Source: Mesorhizobium muleiense (GTDB taxonomy: Bacteria > Pseudomonadota > Alphaproteobacteria > Rhizobiales > Rhizobiaceae). From it: a DNA stretch of 64,000 nucleotides. Within the stretch, counting starts at the first letter, position 1. Each line of letters starts with the position of its first letter. The notes under the pieces are model-generated. The model was given only the letters and a program-made list of their open reading frames with translations. It was not told where the DNA came from and ran no database searches. Position numbers and translations under genes: made by a program. Shown one piece after another: positions 29,487 to 39,269 of this stretch. The stretch covers positions 69,951 through 133,950 of the forward strand of contig NZ_FNEE01000011.1 of assembly GCF_900099905.1 (NCBI RefSeq), given 5' to 3'.

Positions 29487-30449
29487 ATGGATCCTCAGAC
29501 AAGAAGAACCAAGAAAGGCAAAGCCGCCGTCAAAGCTGACGAAGCCAAAGTGGACCTGACTGCCGTCGTGGTCGCCGTAAACGACAGTGAGCCCTGTGTC
29601 CTCACCGTCGGTCATGCGGACACCCTCCCTTCTGGACCTTTTGCGCTTGAGCATCGATCGCTGCAGTCGGGTTTGAGGGGGTGGGTGGAGCAGCAGACCG
29701 GCCATGCACTGGGATACATCGAGCAACTCTACACCTTCGCCGATCGCGATCGCATCGGCACTGAGCGCCACCAGCGCGTCATCTCAATCAGCTATCTCGC
29801 ATTGACCAGGAAGGAACAGGCAACGAACTCGGCCGCGTGCGGCTGGCAAAGTTGGTACGAATATTTTCCCTGGGAGGACCACCGCTTCGGCACGCCGCCT
29901 GTGCTGCTCGATAGATTGCGGCCCCGCCTGATTGAGTGGGCCGGCGGCGCCAGCGAGCCGACCACTCAACGCGAGCGCCGGCAGCGCGCTGCGATAGCCT
30001 TCGGCTTCGACGACCGCCATTGGAACGAGGAACTCACGCTCCAACGCTACGAGTTGCTCTATGAAGCTGCTCTGATTGAAGAGGCCGGTGGCGGCAGGGA
30101 CGCGATTGCGGCCGCGGCTGGCAAACCAATGGTCGCTGACCACCGTCGTATTCTGGCAACCGGGATTGCGCGGCTGCGTTCGAAGATCAAATACCGGCCG
30201 GTCGTGTTCGAGCTTATGCGGCCTTCCTTCACGCTGCTGCAACTGCAGCGAACCGTGGAAGCTCTGGCTGGCAGGCTCATCAACAAGCCCAACTTCCGGA
30301 GACTGGTCGAGCAGCAGGATCTTGTTGAGGAGACTGGGGAGACCTCCCTCGACACGGGCGGCCGACCGGCGAAGCTTTATCGCTTCCGCCATGCCGTTCT
30401 CGACGACAGGGCTATCGCCGGGACAAAATTACCGCTGGCGCGGGCTTGA
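29487..30449 (+). CDS. nrtR: NrtR, Nudix-related regulator of NAD synthesis
   Basis: A 320-residue protein: N-terminal Nudix-like domain (VDLTAVVVAVNDSEPCVLTV, with the Nudix box degenerate at LRGWVEQQTGHALGYIEQLYTF) and C-terminal winged helix (FTLLQLQRTVEALAGRLINKPNFRRL, GRPAKLYRFR). NrtR proteins bind ADP-ribose or related NAD metabolites and repress NAD genes. nadABC follow 62 bp downstream. ATG 29487 is preferred over an upstream TTG. Divergent from panB. Confidence 0.88.
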   Translation: MDPQTRRTKKGKAAVKADEAKVDLTAVVVAVNDSEPCVLTVGHADTLPSGPFALEHRSLQSGLRGWVEQQTGHALGYIEQLYTFADRDRIGTERHQRVISISYLALTRKEQATNSAACGWQSWYEYFPWEDHRFGTPPVLLDRLRPRLIEWAGGASEPTTQRERRQRAAIAFGFDDRHWNEELTLQRYELLYEAALIEEAGGGRDAIAAAAGKPMVADHRRILATGIARLRSKIKYRPVVFELMRPSFTLLQLQRTVEALAGRLINKPNFRRLVEQQDLVEETGETSLDTGGRPAKLYRFRHAVLDDRAIAGTKLPLARA

Positions 30450-30455
30450 CATACT

Positions 30456-30474
30456 TATAGTCAAGGTAGACATA
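30456..30474. promoter_or_regulatory. Candidate NrtR operator before nadA
   Basis: TATAGTC-AAGGTA-GACATA is an imperfect palindrome between nrtR and nadA, overlapping a TTGACA -35-like element at about 30446. Its placement and symmetry fit a repressor site; NrtR is the obvious candidate. Confidence 0.5.
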
Positions 30475-30511
30475 TTCCCTTATTGTCAAACCGAATATAA
30501 TCGAGGCGCCA

Positions 30512-31486
30512 ATGGCTGGGGCGTTACCTATGGCTGCGTCCCTGTATGAGCGTGTCCGGCGGGTGATCCCTCCCGTTGAATGGCTCGCGTTCGCCGGCGA
30601 TATTGAAGCCATCTTAGCGCTGAAGCGTGAGCGCAATGCGGTGGTGCTGGCGCACAATTACCAGACGCCCGAAATTTTTCATTGCGTGGCAGACATCGTC
30701 GGCGACAGCCTGGCGTTGGCCCACAAGGCGGTGACGGTCGACGCCGACATCATCGTGGTTGCCGGCGTTCATTTCATGGCCGAGACGGCAAAACTGCTCA
30801 ATCCGAACAAGACCGTGCTCATCCCGGATCTCAGCGCCGGCTGCTCGCTGGCCGAATCGATCACGGCAGACGACGTGCGGCTAATGCGGCTGCGGTATCC
30901 GGGGGTCCCCGTTGTTACTTACGTCAACACTTCGGCCGCCGTAAAAGCGGAGTCCGACATCTGCTGCACGTCCGGCAACGCGAAGGCGGTGGTGGAATCG
31001 CTTGGCGTGGCGCGTGTGCTGATGCTGCCGGACGAATATCTGGCGAGGAACGTGGCAGCCGATACAGACGTCGAGATCATCGCCTGGAAAGGCCATTGCG
31101 AGGTGCATGAGCGCTTCACCGCAGCAGACATTCGGGAACTGCGCGATGCCCATCCAGGCGTCATCGTGCTGGCCCATCCAGAATGCCCACCAGACGTTGT
31201 CGCGGAGGCGGAGTTCTCCGGCTCGACCGCAGCGATGTCGGATTATGTCGAGCGGGAGAAACCGACGCGTGTCGTCCTTCTGACCGAATGTTCGATGAGC
31301 GACAACGTCGCGGTCGCGCATCCCGACGTCGAGTTCGTTCGCCCATGCAACCTGTGCCCGCACATGAAGCGCATCAACCTGGCCAACATTCGCGCCGCGC
31401 TCGAGCAGAACCGGCATGAGGTCCGGATTGATCCCGAAATTGCCGGCCCCGCCCGCCGCGCGGTCGAGCGCATGCTTTCCCTATGA
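30512..31486 (+). CDS. nadA: Quinolinate synthase NadA
   Basis: A 324-residue iron-sulfur enzyme that condenses iminoaspartate with dihydroxyacetone phosphate. The cysteines expected for the 4Fe-4S cluster lie in DLSAGCSLAES, LAHPECPPDV and RPCNLCPHMKRINL; VLAHNYQTPEI near the N-terminus is typical. ATG 30512 has GAGG 5 bases upstream; a second ATG lies six codons on. The stop overlaps the nadB start by 4 bases. Confidence 0.95.
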   Translation: MAGALPMAASLYERVRRVIPPVEWLAFAGDIEAILALKRERNAVVLAHNYQTPEIFHCVADIVGDSLALAHKAVTVDADIIVVAGVHFMAETAKLLNPNKTVLIPDLSAGCSLAESITADDVRLMRLRYPGVPVVTYVNTSAAVKAESDICCTSGNAKAVVESLGVARVLMLPDEYLARNVAADTDVEIIAWKGHCEVHERFTAADIRELRDAHPGVIVLAHPECPPDVVAEAEFSGSTAAMSDYVEREKPTRVVLLTECSMSDNVAVAHPDVEFVRPCNLCPHMKRINLANIRAALEQNRHEVRIDPEIAGPARRAVERMLSL

Positions 31487-33024
31487 GCCTGGAGGTTCGC
31501 GACATCGCCGGGGCGCCGGTCGTCATCGGTGGCGGCATTGCCGGCCTGATGACGGCGCTTCATCTGGCGCCGGAACCGGTCGTGCTTTTGACCAACGCGC
31601 CGCTTGGAACCGGAGCCTGCAGTGAGCTTGCCCAGGGCGGTCTTGCGGCAAGTCTCGGCGGCGACGACGGCCCGGATTTTCACCTTTGCGACACGATAGC
31701 TGCCGGCGACGGACTCTGCGACGAGGCCACGGTGCGGCGAGTGGTCCGAGCTGCACCCGAAGCGATTAGGACGATCCAAAGGTTCGGCGTCGCCTTCGAC
31801 CAGCACCCTGACCGCGCGTTGCGACTTGGGCTCGAGGCGGCACACTCGCGACGGCGGATTGTGCATGCAGCCGGCGACGCCACCGGTCGCGAGTTGGTGC
31901 GCGTGCTCATCGCCGCGGTTCGGCGTACAGCCTCGATCACCACTATCGAAAATGTGGAGGTCCGCCGGCTGGTCGTGCAGGACGGGTCGGTCATCGCCGT
32001 GGTCGCCGCAGGACGAGCCGGCGCGCTCGCTCTGCCCACGCGTCGCGCGGTGCTGGCGACCGGCGGCGTCGGCGGGCTGTTTTGCGACACGACAAACCCC
32101 GCTGGCTCATGGGGTCACGGGCTGGCGCTCGCCGCATGGGCGGGGGCGGAACTCGCCGACTTGGAATTCATACAGTTCCATCCAACTGCGCTCGACGGTC
32201 CGCGCCGGCCGATGCCGCTGGTGAGCGAAGCCGTGCGTGGCGAAGGCGCGGTGCTCATCGATGAGCGAGGAGAGCGCTTCCTCGCTGACACACCTGGCGG
32301 TGAACTTGCGCCTCGCGACGTCGTAGCGCGCGCCATTTGGCACCAGCTTGCCGTTGGACGCCGCGTATTCCTGGATGCACGGCAAAGTCTCGGCCCGAGA
32401 TTTGGCAAGCGTTTTCCAGGCATCGCCGAATTGTGCCGGAGCGCAGGGGTCGACCCCGCGACCGACCCGATCCCGGTGCGCCCGGCGGCACATTATCACA
32501 TGGGCGGCGTCGCCGTAGACAGCGCCGGCCGCAGCTCCATCGAGGGATTGTGGGCCTGCGGTGAGGTCGCCTGTACCGGCCTGCACGGCGCCAACCGCCT
32601 GGCCAGCAACTCGCTCACCGAAGCGGCGGTCACCGCGAGCTGGGTTGCCGAAAGCGTTGCCGGCACGTCGTATACCCGGCGACCGCGCAGATGCTCCACA
32701 TTCGTCCCTCCACGACCAGACGCTTCCGCGGTCCGCCCAATTGTCTCCGCCGCCCTGGGTATCATCCGCGACGGCGAGGCAATGCGCGAAGCGGTGGCGA
32801 CCCTGCTGCCGATCGCAGCTGACAATGTCGCTGCCTCTGGTCCGGCTTTGGTCTCACTGATGATCGCCGTGGCGGCCCTGGGGCGGGAAGAGAGTCGAGG
32901 CGCGCACTGTCGGTCCGATTTCCCGCTCCACGATGCCGACGCGCGCCCATCACGGCTGACACTGCACAGCGCAATGCGGGCCGCGGCCGCACTCGATTGC
33001 CGGGCTACCATACGGAGCACCTGA
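31483..33024 (+). CDS. nadB: L-aspartate oxidase NadB
   Basis: A 513-residue flavoenzyme giving iminoaspartate for NadA. FAD site PVVIGGGIAGLMTALHL, flavin contact SELAQGGLAAS, active-site segment EFIQFHPTAL and the substrate segment HYHMGGVAVD are all present. Second gene of nadABC and full length. The next start follows within 2 bases. Confidence 0.95.
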   Translation: MSLEVRDIAGAPVVIGGGIAGLMTALHLAPEPVVLLTNAPLGTGACSELAQGGLAASLGGDDGPDFHLCDTIAAGDGLCDEATVRRVVRAAPEAIRTIQRFGVAFDQHPDRALRLGLEAAHSRRRIVHAAGDATGRELVRVLIAAVRRTASITTIENVEVRRLVVQDGSVIAVVAAGRAGALALPTRRAVLATGGVGGLFCDTTNPAGSWGHGLALAAWAGAELADLEFIQFHPTALDGPRRPMPLVSEAVRGEGAVLIDERGERFLADTPGGELAPRDVVARAIWHQLAVGRRVFLDARQSLGPRFGKRFPGIAELCRSAGVDPATDPIPVRPAAHYHMGGVAVDSAGRSSIEGLWACGEVACTGLHGANRLASNSLTEAAVTASWVAESVAGTSYTRRPRRCSTFVPPRPDASAVRPIVSAALGIIRDGEAMREAVATLLPIAADNVAASGPALVSLMIAVAALGREESRGAHCRSDFPLHDADARPSRLTLHSAMRAAAALDCRATIRST

Positions 33025-33025
33025 T

Positions 33026-33907
33026 GTGATTTCATTCTCCCCCCTCCCCGCGACCCTGATCGAACCGATTGTGCGCGGTGCGCTCCTCGAAGACCTGGGC
33101 AGATGCGGCGACCTGACCAGCGATGCGGTTATCCCGCATGATTGCACTGCCACGTTGGTGCTCAGATCGAGGCAGGCGGGCGTCGTTGCCGGGCTCGATC
33201 TGGTCTCGTACGCCTTCCTGCTCGTGGAACCGGCGATCAACATCCAGATCTGGCGCCCTGATGGCAGCGATGTCGGGGCCGGGGAAACCATTGCAAGATT
33301 GTCCGGACCCGCGCGAGGCCTGCTCACGGCCGAACGCACTGCCCTCAATTTCTTATGCCGGCTGAGCGGCATTGCCACTGCCACAGCGGCGATGGTTGAG
33401 GCCGTGCGCGGTCACAAGGCGAGGATCGTATCGACGCGAAAGACGACGCCCGGCCTGCGGGTATTGGAAAAATACGCCGTGCGCGTCGGCGGCGGTGCCA
33501 ATCACCGCTTCGGCCTCGATGACGGCGTGCTCATAAAGGACAATCACATCGCGATCGCCGGCGATATCCGCACAGCAATAGAGCGGGCGCGCGCCGCCGC
33601 AGGGCATATGGTGAAGGTCGAGGTTGAGGTCGACACGCTGAAGCAGCTCGATGCAGCGCTCGCGATTGGTGTTGACGCGGTGCTGCTCGACAATATGTCG
33701 GTCGAGGATCTTGCCCGCGCGGTTTCTATAGTGGGTGGCCGTACGATCACCGAGGCTTCCGGTCGGGTGACGCCGAAAACGGCGGCGGCGATTGCGGCGA
33801 CCGGTGTCGATCTCATCTCCATGGGATGGCTGACGCACAGCGCCCCGATCCTCGACATCGGCCTGGACATGCCGGACCACCAGAACATCTGCAAGCATTT
33901 GAACTGA
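33026..33907 (+). CDS. nadC: Nicotinate-nucleotide pyrophosphorylase NadC
   Basis: A 293-residue enzyme converting quinolinate and PRPP to nicotinate mononucleotide. Motifs: EDLGRCGDLTSDAV, AERTALNFLCRLSGIAT, STRKTTPGLRVLEKYAV, HRFGLDDGVLIKDNH and VEVEVDTLKQ. It starts at GTG 33026 directly after nadB and completes the de novo NAD pathway under nrtR. Confidence 0.95.
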   Translation: MISFSPLPATLIEPIVRGALLEDLGRCGDLTSDAVIPHDCTATLVLRSRQAGVVAGLDLVSYAFLLVEPAINIQIWRPDGSDVGAGETIARLSGPARGLLTAERTALNFLCRLSGIATATAAMVEAVRGHKARIVSTRKTTPGLRVLEKYAVRVGGGANHRFGLDDGVLIKDNHIAIAGDIRTAIERARAAAGHMVKVEVEVDTLKQLDAALAIGVDAVLLDNMSVEDLARAVSIVGGRTITEASGRVTPKTAAAIAATGVDLISMGWLTHSAPILDIGLDMPDHQNICKHLN

Positions 33908-34072
33908 GGATTACGGCATGAGGAGCAACATCAGCTCGGCAGGCGTAGGAAGGCGGTGGAAAGACGTGCCGCAGCTCGCCTTTTAGCGAGTGCGCTCCAA
34001 AGCCAAGTCGGACCGAGCTTGCCGGTCGACAGACTCCTGAAGGCGTACCGGACTAGCAACAAAGGTTTGACG

Positions 34073-35083
34073 ATGACGGTTGGAATGAACTCGGAGTTCG
34101 ACGTGAACCAGACCATGCAATCGGTCGATGGAACGCCTCCGCGATGGAACCGCAAAGAGGCTGAGGCCATCTACGGCATGCCATTCAACGATCTGCTGTT
34201 CCTAGCTCAGACGATCCACCGCCAGAACTTCGATCGAAACCGAGTGCAGCTGTCGCGGCTCCTTAGCATCAAGACCGGCGGCTGCCCCGAAGATTGCGGC
34301 TATTGCAGCCAGTCTGCGCATTACGAAACCGGGGTGAAGGCGTCGAAGCTGATGAACGTCAAGCATGTCATCGACGAAGCGGCCAAGGCGCGTGATGGCG
34401 GCGCAACGCGCTATTGCATGGGCGCAGCGTGGCGAAGTCCCAAGGAGCGCGACATGGACGTTGTGGTCGCCATGATCGAGGGCGTCAAGGCGCTCGGCAT
34501 GGAGACCTGCATGACGCTCGGCATGCTCGATCTTGAGCAAGCTGCTCGCCTGAAGCAGGCCGGTCTCGACTACTATAACCACAACATCGATACCTCTGAG
34601 CGCTACTATGGCGAGGTTATTTCAACCAGGACTTTTGCCGACCGGCTGGAAACGCTTGGGCACGTGCGCGCGGTTGGGATGAAAGTCTGCTGCGGCGGCA
34701 TCGTCGGGATGGGGGAAGAAAAGACCGATCGCATCGACATGCTGGTCACGCTCGCGAACCTGCCCGAGCCGCCGGAAAGCGTGCCGATCAACATGCTTAT
34801 TCCCATCGAAGGCACGCCGCTTGCCGCGGCCGACGCCATCGATCCGATCGATTTCGTCCGCATCGTTGCGCTCGCGCGGGTGATGATGCCGAAATCCTGT
34901 GTAAGGCTGTCCGCCGGCAGGACGGCGATGAGCGACGAAACGCAGGCGTTGTGCTTCTTTGCCGGCGCTAACTCGATCTTTGTCGGCGACACGCTGCTGA
35001 CGGCGGACAATCCCGGCGAGGACAAGGATAGCCTTCTGTTCCAGCGTCTCGGCATCGAGCCGATGGAACTCGCCACGCAATGA
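34073..35083 (+). CDS. bioB: Biotin synthase BioB
   Basis: A 336-residue radical-SAM enzyme inserting sulfur into dethiobiotin. The CxxxCxxC cluster is in GGCPEDCGYCSQSAHY, with YNHNIDTSERYY and the Arg ligand region CVRLSAGR for the second cluster. I chose ATG 34073; the open frame extends to 33956, but those residues are unlike BioB. The stop overlaps bioF by 4 bases. Heads bioBFDAZ, a known Mesorhizobium symbiosis-island locus. Confidence 0.95.
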   Translation: MTVGMNSEFDVNQTMQSVDGTPPRWNRKEAEAIYGMPFNDLLFLAQTIHRQNFDRNRVQLSRLLSIKTGGCPEDCGYCSQSAHYETGVKASKLMNVKHVIDEAAKARDGGATRYCMGAAWRSPKERDMDVVVAMIEGVKALGMETCMTLGMLDLEQAARLKQAGLDYYNHNIDTSERYYGEVISTRTFADRLETLGHVRAVGMKVCCGGIVGMGEEKTDRIDMLVTLANLPEPPESVPINMLIPIEGTPLAAADAIDPIDFVRIVALARVMMPKSCVRLSAGRTAMSDETQALCFFAGANSIFVGDTLLTADNPGEDKDSLLFQRLGIEPMELATQ

Positions 35084-36219
35084 ACGAGGCAATTCTTGCC
35101 CGCTATGACGCATCCTTGCGCGGACTGGCGCGCAAGGACCGGTTGCGGACGCTCGCACCGCGCGCCGGTCTCGACTTCTCGTCGAACGACTATCTCGGAC
35201 TTGCCGCCTCCAAAAGACTTGGCGAAGCGGTTGCGGCGGCGATTGCGCGGGGCACGCCGGTTGGCGCCACCGGGTCGCGGCTGTTGCGCGGCAACGCACC
35301 GGAACATGAGCAACTGGAGGCGGACGCCGCGGCATTCTTCGGCGCCGACCGTGCGCTGTTCTTTGGCAGCGGCTACATCGCCAACTTCGCCCTGTTGACC
35401 GCGCTGCCGCAGAAAGGCGACCTGCTGGTCCTCGACGAACTCGCCCATGCCAGCATGCATGAGGGCGCGCAGGCCGGGCGCGCCGAGTTCAAGCTGGCCG
35501 CGCACAACGACGTCGACGCTGTCGAGGACGCAATCACCCGCTGGCGCGCCGAAGGCGGCACGGGGCGCGTGTGGATCGCCGTCGAAAGCCTTTACAGCAT
35601 GGATGGCGACCGCGCGCCGATGGAGAGCCTGGTCGCGATGGCCGATCGGCACCAGGCATTCATCGTCGTCGATGAAGCGCATGCCACCGGCATCTGGGGA
35701 CCGGACGGCCGGGGACTGGCCGCCGCGTGCCAAGGCCGCGACAACATCGTCACGCTCCACTCATGCGGCAAGGCGCTCGGCGCATCCGGTGCACTCGTCA
35801 CCGGGCCGAGGACACTGTGCGATTATCTCGTCAACCGGTGCCGGCCGTTCATCTACGCCACCGCGCCCTCGCCGCTGATGGCGGTCGCGGCGCGCGAAGC
35901 GCTGACTATTCTGTCCGACGAGCCCATGCGCCGCGCTCAGCTGCAGGAACGCGTTGCCTGCGCCGGCCGCCAATTGGCCGAGCGCTGCGGCGTCGTACCC
36001 AGCGGCTCGCAGATCCAGCCATTTGTCATCGGCGACGTTGGGCGCACCATGGCGGTGGCGGCGGCCCTGCAGGCACGCGGCTTCGACATACGCGGCATAC
36101 GTCCGCCGACGGTGCCCGAGGGCACATCGCGCCTGCGCATTTCGCTGACGCTCAACGTCGACGAGACCGACATTTCCGCCATGGTCGAGGCTCTCGTTGA
36201 GGTGTTGGCCACAGCATGA
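35080..36219 (+). CDS. bioF: 8-amino-7-oxononanoate synthase BioF
   Basis: A 379-residue PLP enzyme: LDFSSNDYLGLA, GATGSRLLRG, VVDEAHATGIWGPDGRG and the PLP-lysine segment TLHSCGKALGASGA. It condenses pimeloyl thioester with alanine. Overlaps both neighbours by 4 bases. Confidence 0.95.
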   Translation: MNEAILARYDASLRGLARKDRLRTLAPRAGLDFSSNDYLGLAASKRLGEAVAAAIARGTPVGATGSRLLRGNAPEHEQLEADAAAFFGADRALFFGSGYIANFALLTALPQKGDLLVLDELAHASMHEGAQAGRAEFKLAAHNDVDAVEDAITRWRAEGGTGRVWIAVESLYSMDGDRAPMESLVAMADRHQAFIVVDEAHATGIWGPDGRGLAAACQGRDNIVTLHSCGKALGASGALVTGPRTLCDYLVNRCRPFIYATAPSPLMAVAAREALTILSDEPMRRAQLQERVACAGRQLAERCGVVPSGSQIQPFVIGDVGRTMAVAAALQARGFDIRGIRPPTVPEGTSRLRISLTLNVDETDISAMVEALVEVLATA

Positions 36220-36851
36220 CCAAACGCATCGTCGTCACCGGAACAGACACCGGAATTGGCAAGACAGTATTTTCGGCCGGACTTGCCGGGCTGCTCGACG
36301 GCTTCTACTGGAAGCCGGTGCAATCGGGCCTCGACGAGGAGACTGACAGCGAGGTCGTCGCCCGGCTTTCCGGCTTGCCCGACGGACGCGTGCTGCCCGA
36401 AGTCTATCGACTGACGATGCCGCTGTCGCCGCATCGATCAGCCGAAATCGACGGCGTCGCGATCGAGGCCGACGATCTTTCATTTCCGGTCCTGCCGACA
36501 CCGCTCGTCATCGAAGGCGCCGGCGGGCTGATGGTGCCGCTCAATCGACAGACAAGGTTCATTGACATATTCGAACAATGGCGGCTGCCGGTAATACTGT
36601 GCGCCCGCACCGCGCTCGGCACCATCAATCATACGCTGTTGTCGATCGAGGCCCTGAGAGCCCGCTCCATCCCGCTCATCGGCATTGCCTTCATGGGCGA
36701 AGAGGTGGCCGATACGCAAAGGACAATCGTGGAATTCGGCGGCGTGCCGCAGCTCGGCAGGCTGCCGCACCTCGGTCCGCTGACGGGTGAAACGTTGAGA
36801 GATGCAATGATTTCCGGCTTCGACCTGGCCATGATTGCCGGAGGCGACTGA
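36216..36851 (+). CDS. bioD: Dethiobiotin synthetase BioD
   Basis: A 211-residue ATP-dependent carboxylase. The P-loop is TGTDTGIGKTVFSAGL and the substrate segment is YWKPVQSG; EGAGGLMVPLN is the conserved switch-like loop. Stop and bioA start overlap by one base. Confidence 0.95.
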   Translation: MTKRIVVTGTDTGIGKTVFSAGLAGLLDGFYWKPVQSGLDEETDSEVVARLSGLPDGRVLPEVYRLTMPLSPHRSAEIDGVAIEADDLSFPVLPTPLVIEGAGGLMVPLNRQTRFIDIFEQWRLPVILCARTALGTINHTLLSIEALRARSIPLIGIAFMGEEVADTQRTIVEFGGVPQLGRLPHLGPLTGETLRDAMISGFDLAMIAGGD

Positions 36852-38116
36852 TGGCGCAGTCTCGAGTCTGGCATCCGTTCACGCAGCACGCGCTAGAGCC
36901 CTCGATCCCTGAAATCGTGCTGACTGAAGGCGCCTATCTCCACAAGGCCGACGGCTCCCGCATCCTGGATGCGATTTCTTCCTGGTGGGTCGTCACTCAT
37001 GGCCACCGCCACCCCCGCATCATGAAGGCCATCGAGACGACCGCGTCGAACCTCGACCAGATCATCTTCGCGGGCTTTACCCACGAGCCGGCCGAGCGCC
37101 TGGCCGAGGCGCTTGTCGGCCTCGCACCCGCCGGCCTTGACCGGGTGTTCTATTCCGACAGTGGCTCGACCTCAATCGAAGTCGCGCTGAAGATGGCGCT
37201 CGGCTATTTCCGCAACATCGGCGCGCCGCGTTCGCGCATCGTCGTCATGGAGCACAGCTATCATGGTGACACGATCGGGGCGATGAGCGTCGGCGCCCGT
37301 GGCGTGTTCAACGCCGCCTACGAGCCCTTGCTGTTCGAGGTCGACACCATCCCCTTCCCGGCCGCCGGGCGCGAGCAGGAAACGCTGGATCGGTTCGAGG
37401 CACTCTCCCGCGACCGGCGCGCCGCCGCGCTGATCGTCGAGCCGCTCGTGCTCGGCGCCGGCGGCATGCTCATGTATCCGGCCTGGGTTCTGACCGAATT
37501 GAAGAGGATCACTGAGGCCGCCGGCACGCTGCTGATCGCCGATGAAGTGATGACCGGCTGGGGGCGCACCGGAACCATGTTCGCCTGCGAACAGGCGTCC
37601 GTCTCGCCGGACATCCTGTGCACCTCGAAAGGTCTGACCGGTGGTACCATCCCGCTGGCCGCCACGATCGCCACCGATGCCATCTTCCAGGCTCACTATT
37701 CCGAGGATCGCAAGAAGACGTTTTTCCATTCGAGCTCCTACACCGCCAATCCGATTGCATGCGCGGCGGCACTTGCCAATGTCGAGATCTGGCACGACGA
37801 GCCGGTGGCCGATCGGATCGCGGCCTTGAGCGAGCGACAGGCCGCCGGGCTTCGACGCTTTCGCGACAACCCTCGCTTCACCGATTGCCGGACAACCGGC
37901 ACCATCGCGGCACTCGACCTACGCACCGGCTCAGCCGGTTATCTGGCCGAGATCGGGCCAAAACTGCGCGCTTTTTTTCTTGAGCGCGGCCTGCTCGTGC
38001 GCCCGCTCGGCAATGTCCTGTACCTTCTGCCGCCCTATTGCATTACCGGCAACGAGTTGGATGGGCTCTATGACGCCATCGAGGAGGCCGGCGAACGCTT
38101 CGGCTCAAAGCCATGA
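36851..38116 (+). CDS. bioA: DAPA aminotransferase BioA
   Basis: A 421-residue class III aminotransferase using SAM as amino donor: WHPFTQHA at the start, ISSWWVVTHGH, EHSYHGDTIGAMS, LIADEVMTGWGRTG and the PLP lysine in CTSKGLTGG. Overlaps bioZ by 4 bases. Full length. Confidence 0.95.
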   Translation: MAQSRVWHPFTQHALEPSIPEIVLTEGAYLHKADGSRILDAISSWWVVTHGHRHPRIMKAIETTASNLDQIIFAGFTHEPAERLAEALVGLAPAGLDRVFYSDSGSTSIEVALKMALGYFRNIGAPRSRIVVMEHSYHGDTIGAMSVGARGVFNAAYEPLLFEVDTIPFPAAGREQETLDRFEALSRDRRAAALIVEPLVLGAGGMLMYPAWVLTELKRITEAAGTLLIADEVMTGWGRTGTMFACEQASVSPDILCTSKGLTGGTIPLAATIATDAIFQAHYSEDRKKTFFHSSSYTANPIACAAALANVEIWHDEPVADRIAALSERQAAGLRRFRDNPRFTDCRTTGTIAALDLRTGSAGYLAEIGPKLRAFFLERGLLVRPLGNVLYLLPPYCITGNELDGLYDAIEEAGERFGSKP

Positions 38117-39096
38117 GCCGATCATCGCGCATTCTCGGGCTTGGCCATCATGCGCCCGCGCGCAAGGTGGAGAATCCGGAAATCGAAGATCGTCTCGGGC
38201 TTGAACCCGGCTGGATCGAGCGGCGCACCGGGATACGGTCGCGCTTCTGGGCAGCGGACGAAGACACGCTGTCGGCCCTTGCCGCGCACGCCGGCGACAT
38301 GGCGCTGACCAATGCCGGTATCGACCGCGGCGACATCGGCCTGCTGTTGCTCGCTACCTCCACACCCGATCATCTTCTGCCGCCAAGCGCGCCCCTGGTC
38401 GCACATCGGCTGGGACTAGGTCGCGCCGGCGCGATCGACCTGACCGGCGCTTGCGCCGGCTTCATCTATGCGCTGATGTTCGCCGACGGGTTCACTCGCC
38501 TGCATGGCAAAGCGAGCCTTGTCATTGCCGCCAACATCCTCAGCCGCCGCATCAATCCGGCCGAGCGCGCCAGCGCCGTGCTGTTTGCCGATGCCGCCGG
38601 CGCGGTGGTGATCGGTCCGTGCGATGACCCGGATCGAGGCATTCTCGGCGCTTCGGTGGATTCGGACGGCTCGCGTTACGGGCTGATCCAGATTCCTGCC
38701 GGTGGAAGCAACAATCCGTTCCATGGCGGCCTCGACCTCGAGCAGACCCGGATGACGATCACCGATGGCCGCGAAGTGTTCGCCAAGGCCGTGGAGATGA
38801 TGACCGCCTGCTCGAGAGATGCGCTCACTGCTGCCCGACTGAGGCCGCAAGACCTCGATCGTTTCGTGCCGCATCAGGCCAATGCTCGCATTTTCGACGC
38901 GGTCGGCAGGAACCTCGGCATCACAGATCACTCGATGGTCAAGACGATCGCCGAATATGGCAACTCTTCCGCCGCGACGATCCCGCTCTCGTTGTCGCTC
39001 GCCCATCGGGCGCAGCCGTTTCGGCCTGGCGAGAAAGTCCTCTTGGCGGCAGCGGGTGCGGGTCTCAGCGGCGGCGCGCTTGTCGTGGGAATTTAG
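38113..39096 (+). CDS. bioZ: BioZ, KAS III-like enzyme for the pimeloyl moiety
   Basis: A 327-residue thiolase-fold protein with the KAS III triad: Cys in DLTGACAGFIYAL, His in VPHQANARIFD and Asn in YGNSSAATIP. In Rhizobiales BioZ makes a pimeloyl-thioester precursor by condensing a glutaryl starter with malonyl-ACP, replacing BioC/BioH. Last gene of the cluster. Confidence 0.92.
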   Translation: MSRSSRILGLGHHAPARKVENPEIEDRLGLEPGWIERRTGIRSRFWAADEDTLSALAAHAGDMALTNAGIDRGDIGLLLLATSTPDHLLPPSAPLVAHRLGLGRAGAIDLTGACAGFIYALMFADGFTRLHGKASLVIAANILSRRINPAERASAVLFADAAGAVVIGPCDDPDRGILGASVDSDGSRYGLIQIPAGGSNNPFHGGLDLEQTRMTITDGREVFAKAVEMMTACSRDALTAARLRPQDLDRFVPHQANARIFDAVGRNLGITDHSMVKTIAEYGNSSAATIPLSLSLAHRAQPFRPGEKVLLAAAGAGLSGGALVVGI

Positions 39097-39269
39097 CAAA
39101 GCAACGCTTGCGCATAGGACTGCTCATGAATGAGACTATGAGAATGGCTCAATACGCAAATAGTCGCCGGCAAGCTCCATAGAGCTGGGTTCCGTGCGGT
39201 GCTCCGCGATGTCTAAGTATCGACCCACTTGCTCAAATCGCAGCGCTCATCGAAGGCCAGCAAAACCTC

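Noticed and set aside
27574..30511. Riboswitches (for NAD, biotin or SAM) upstream of the vitamin and metK genes
   Set aside because: No conserved riboswitch core was recognised by eye; a protein regulator (NrtR) is encoded beside the nad genes.
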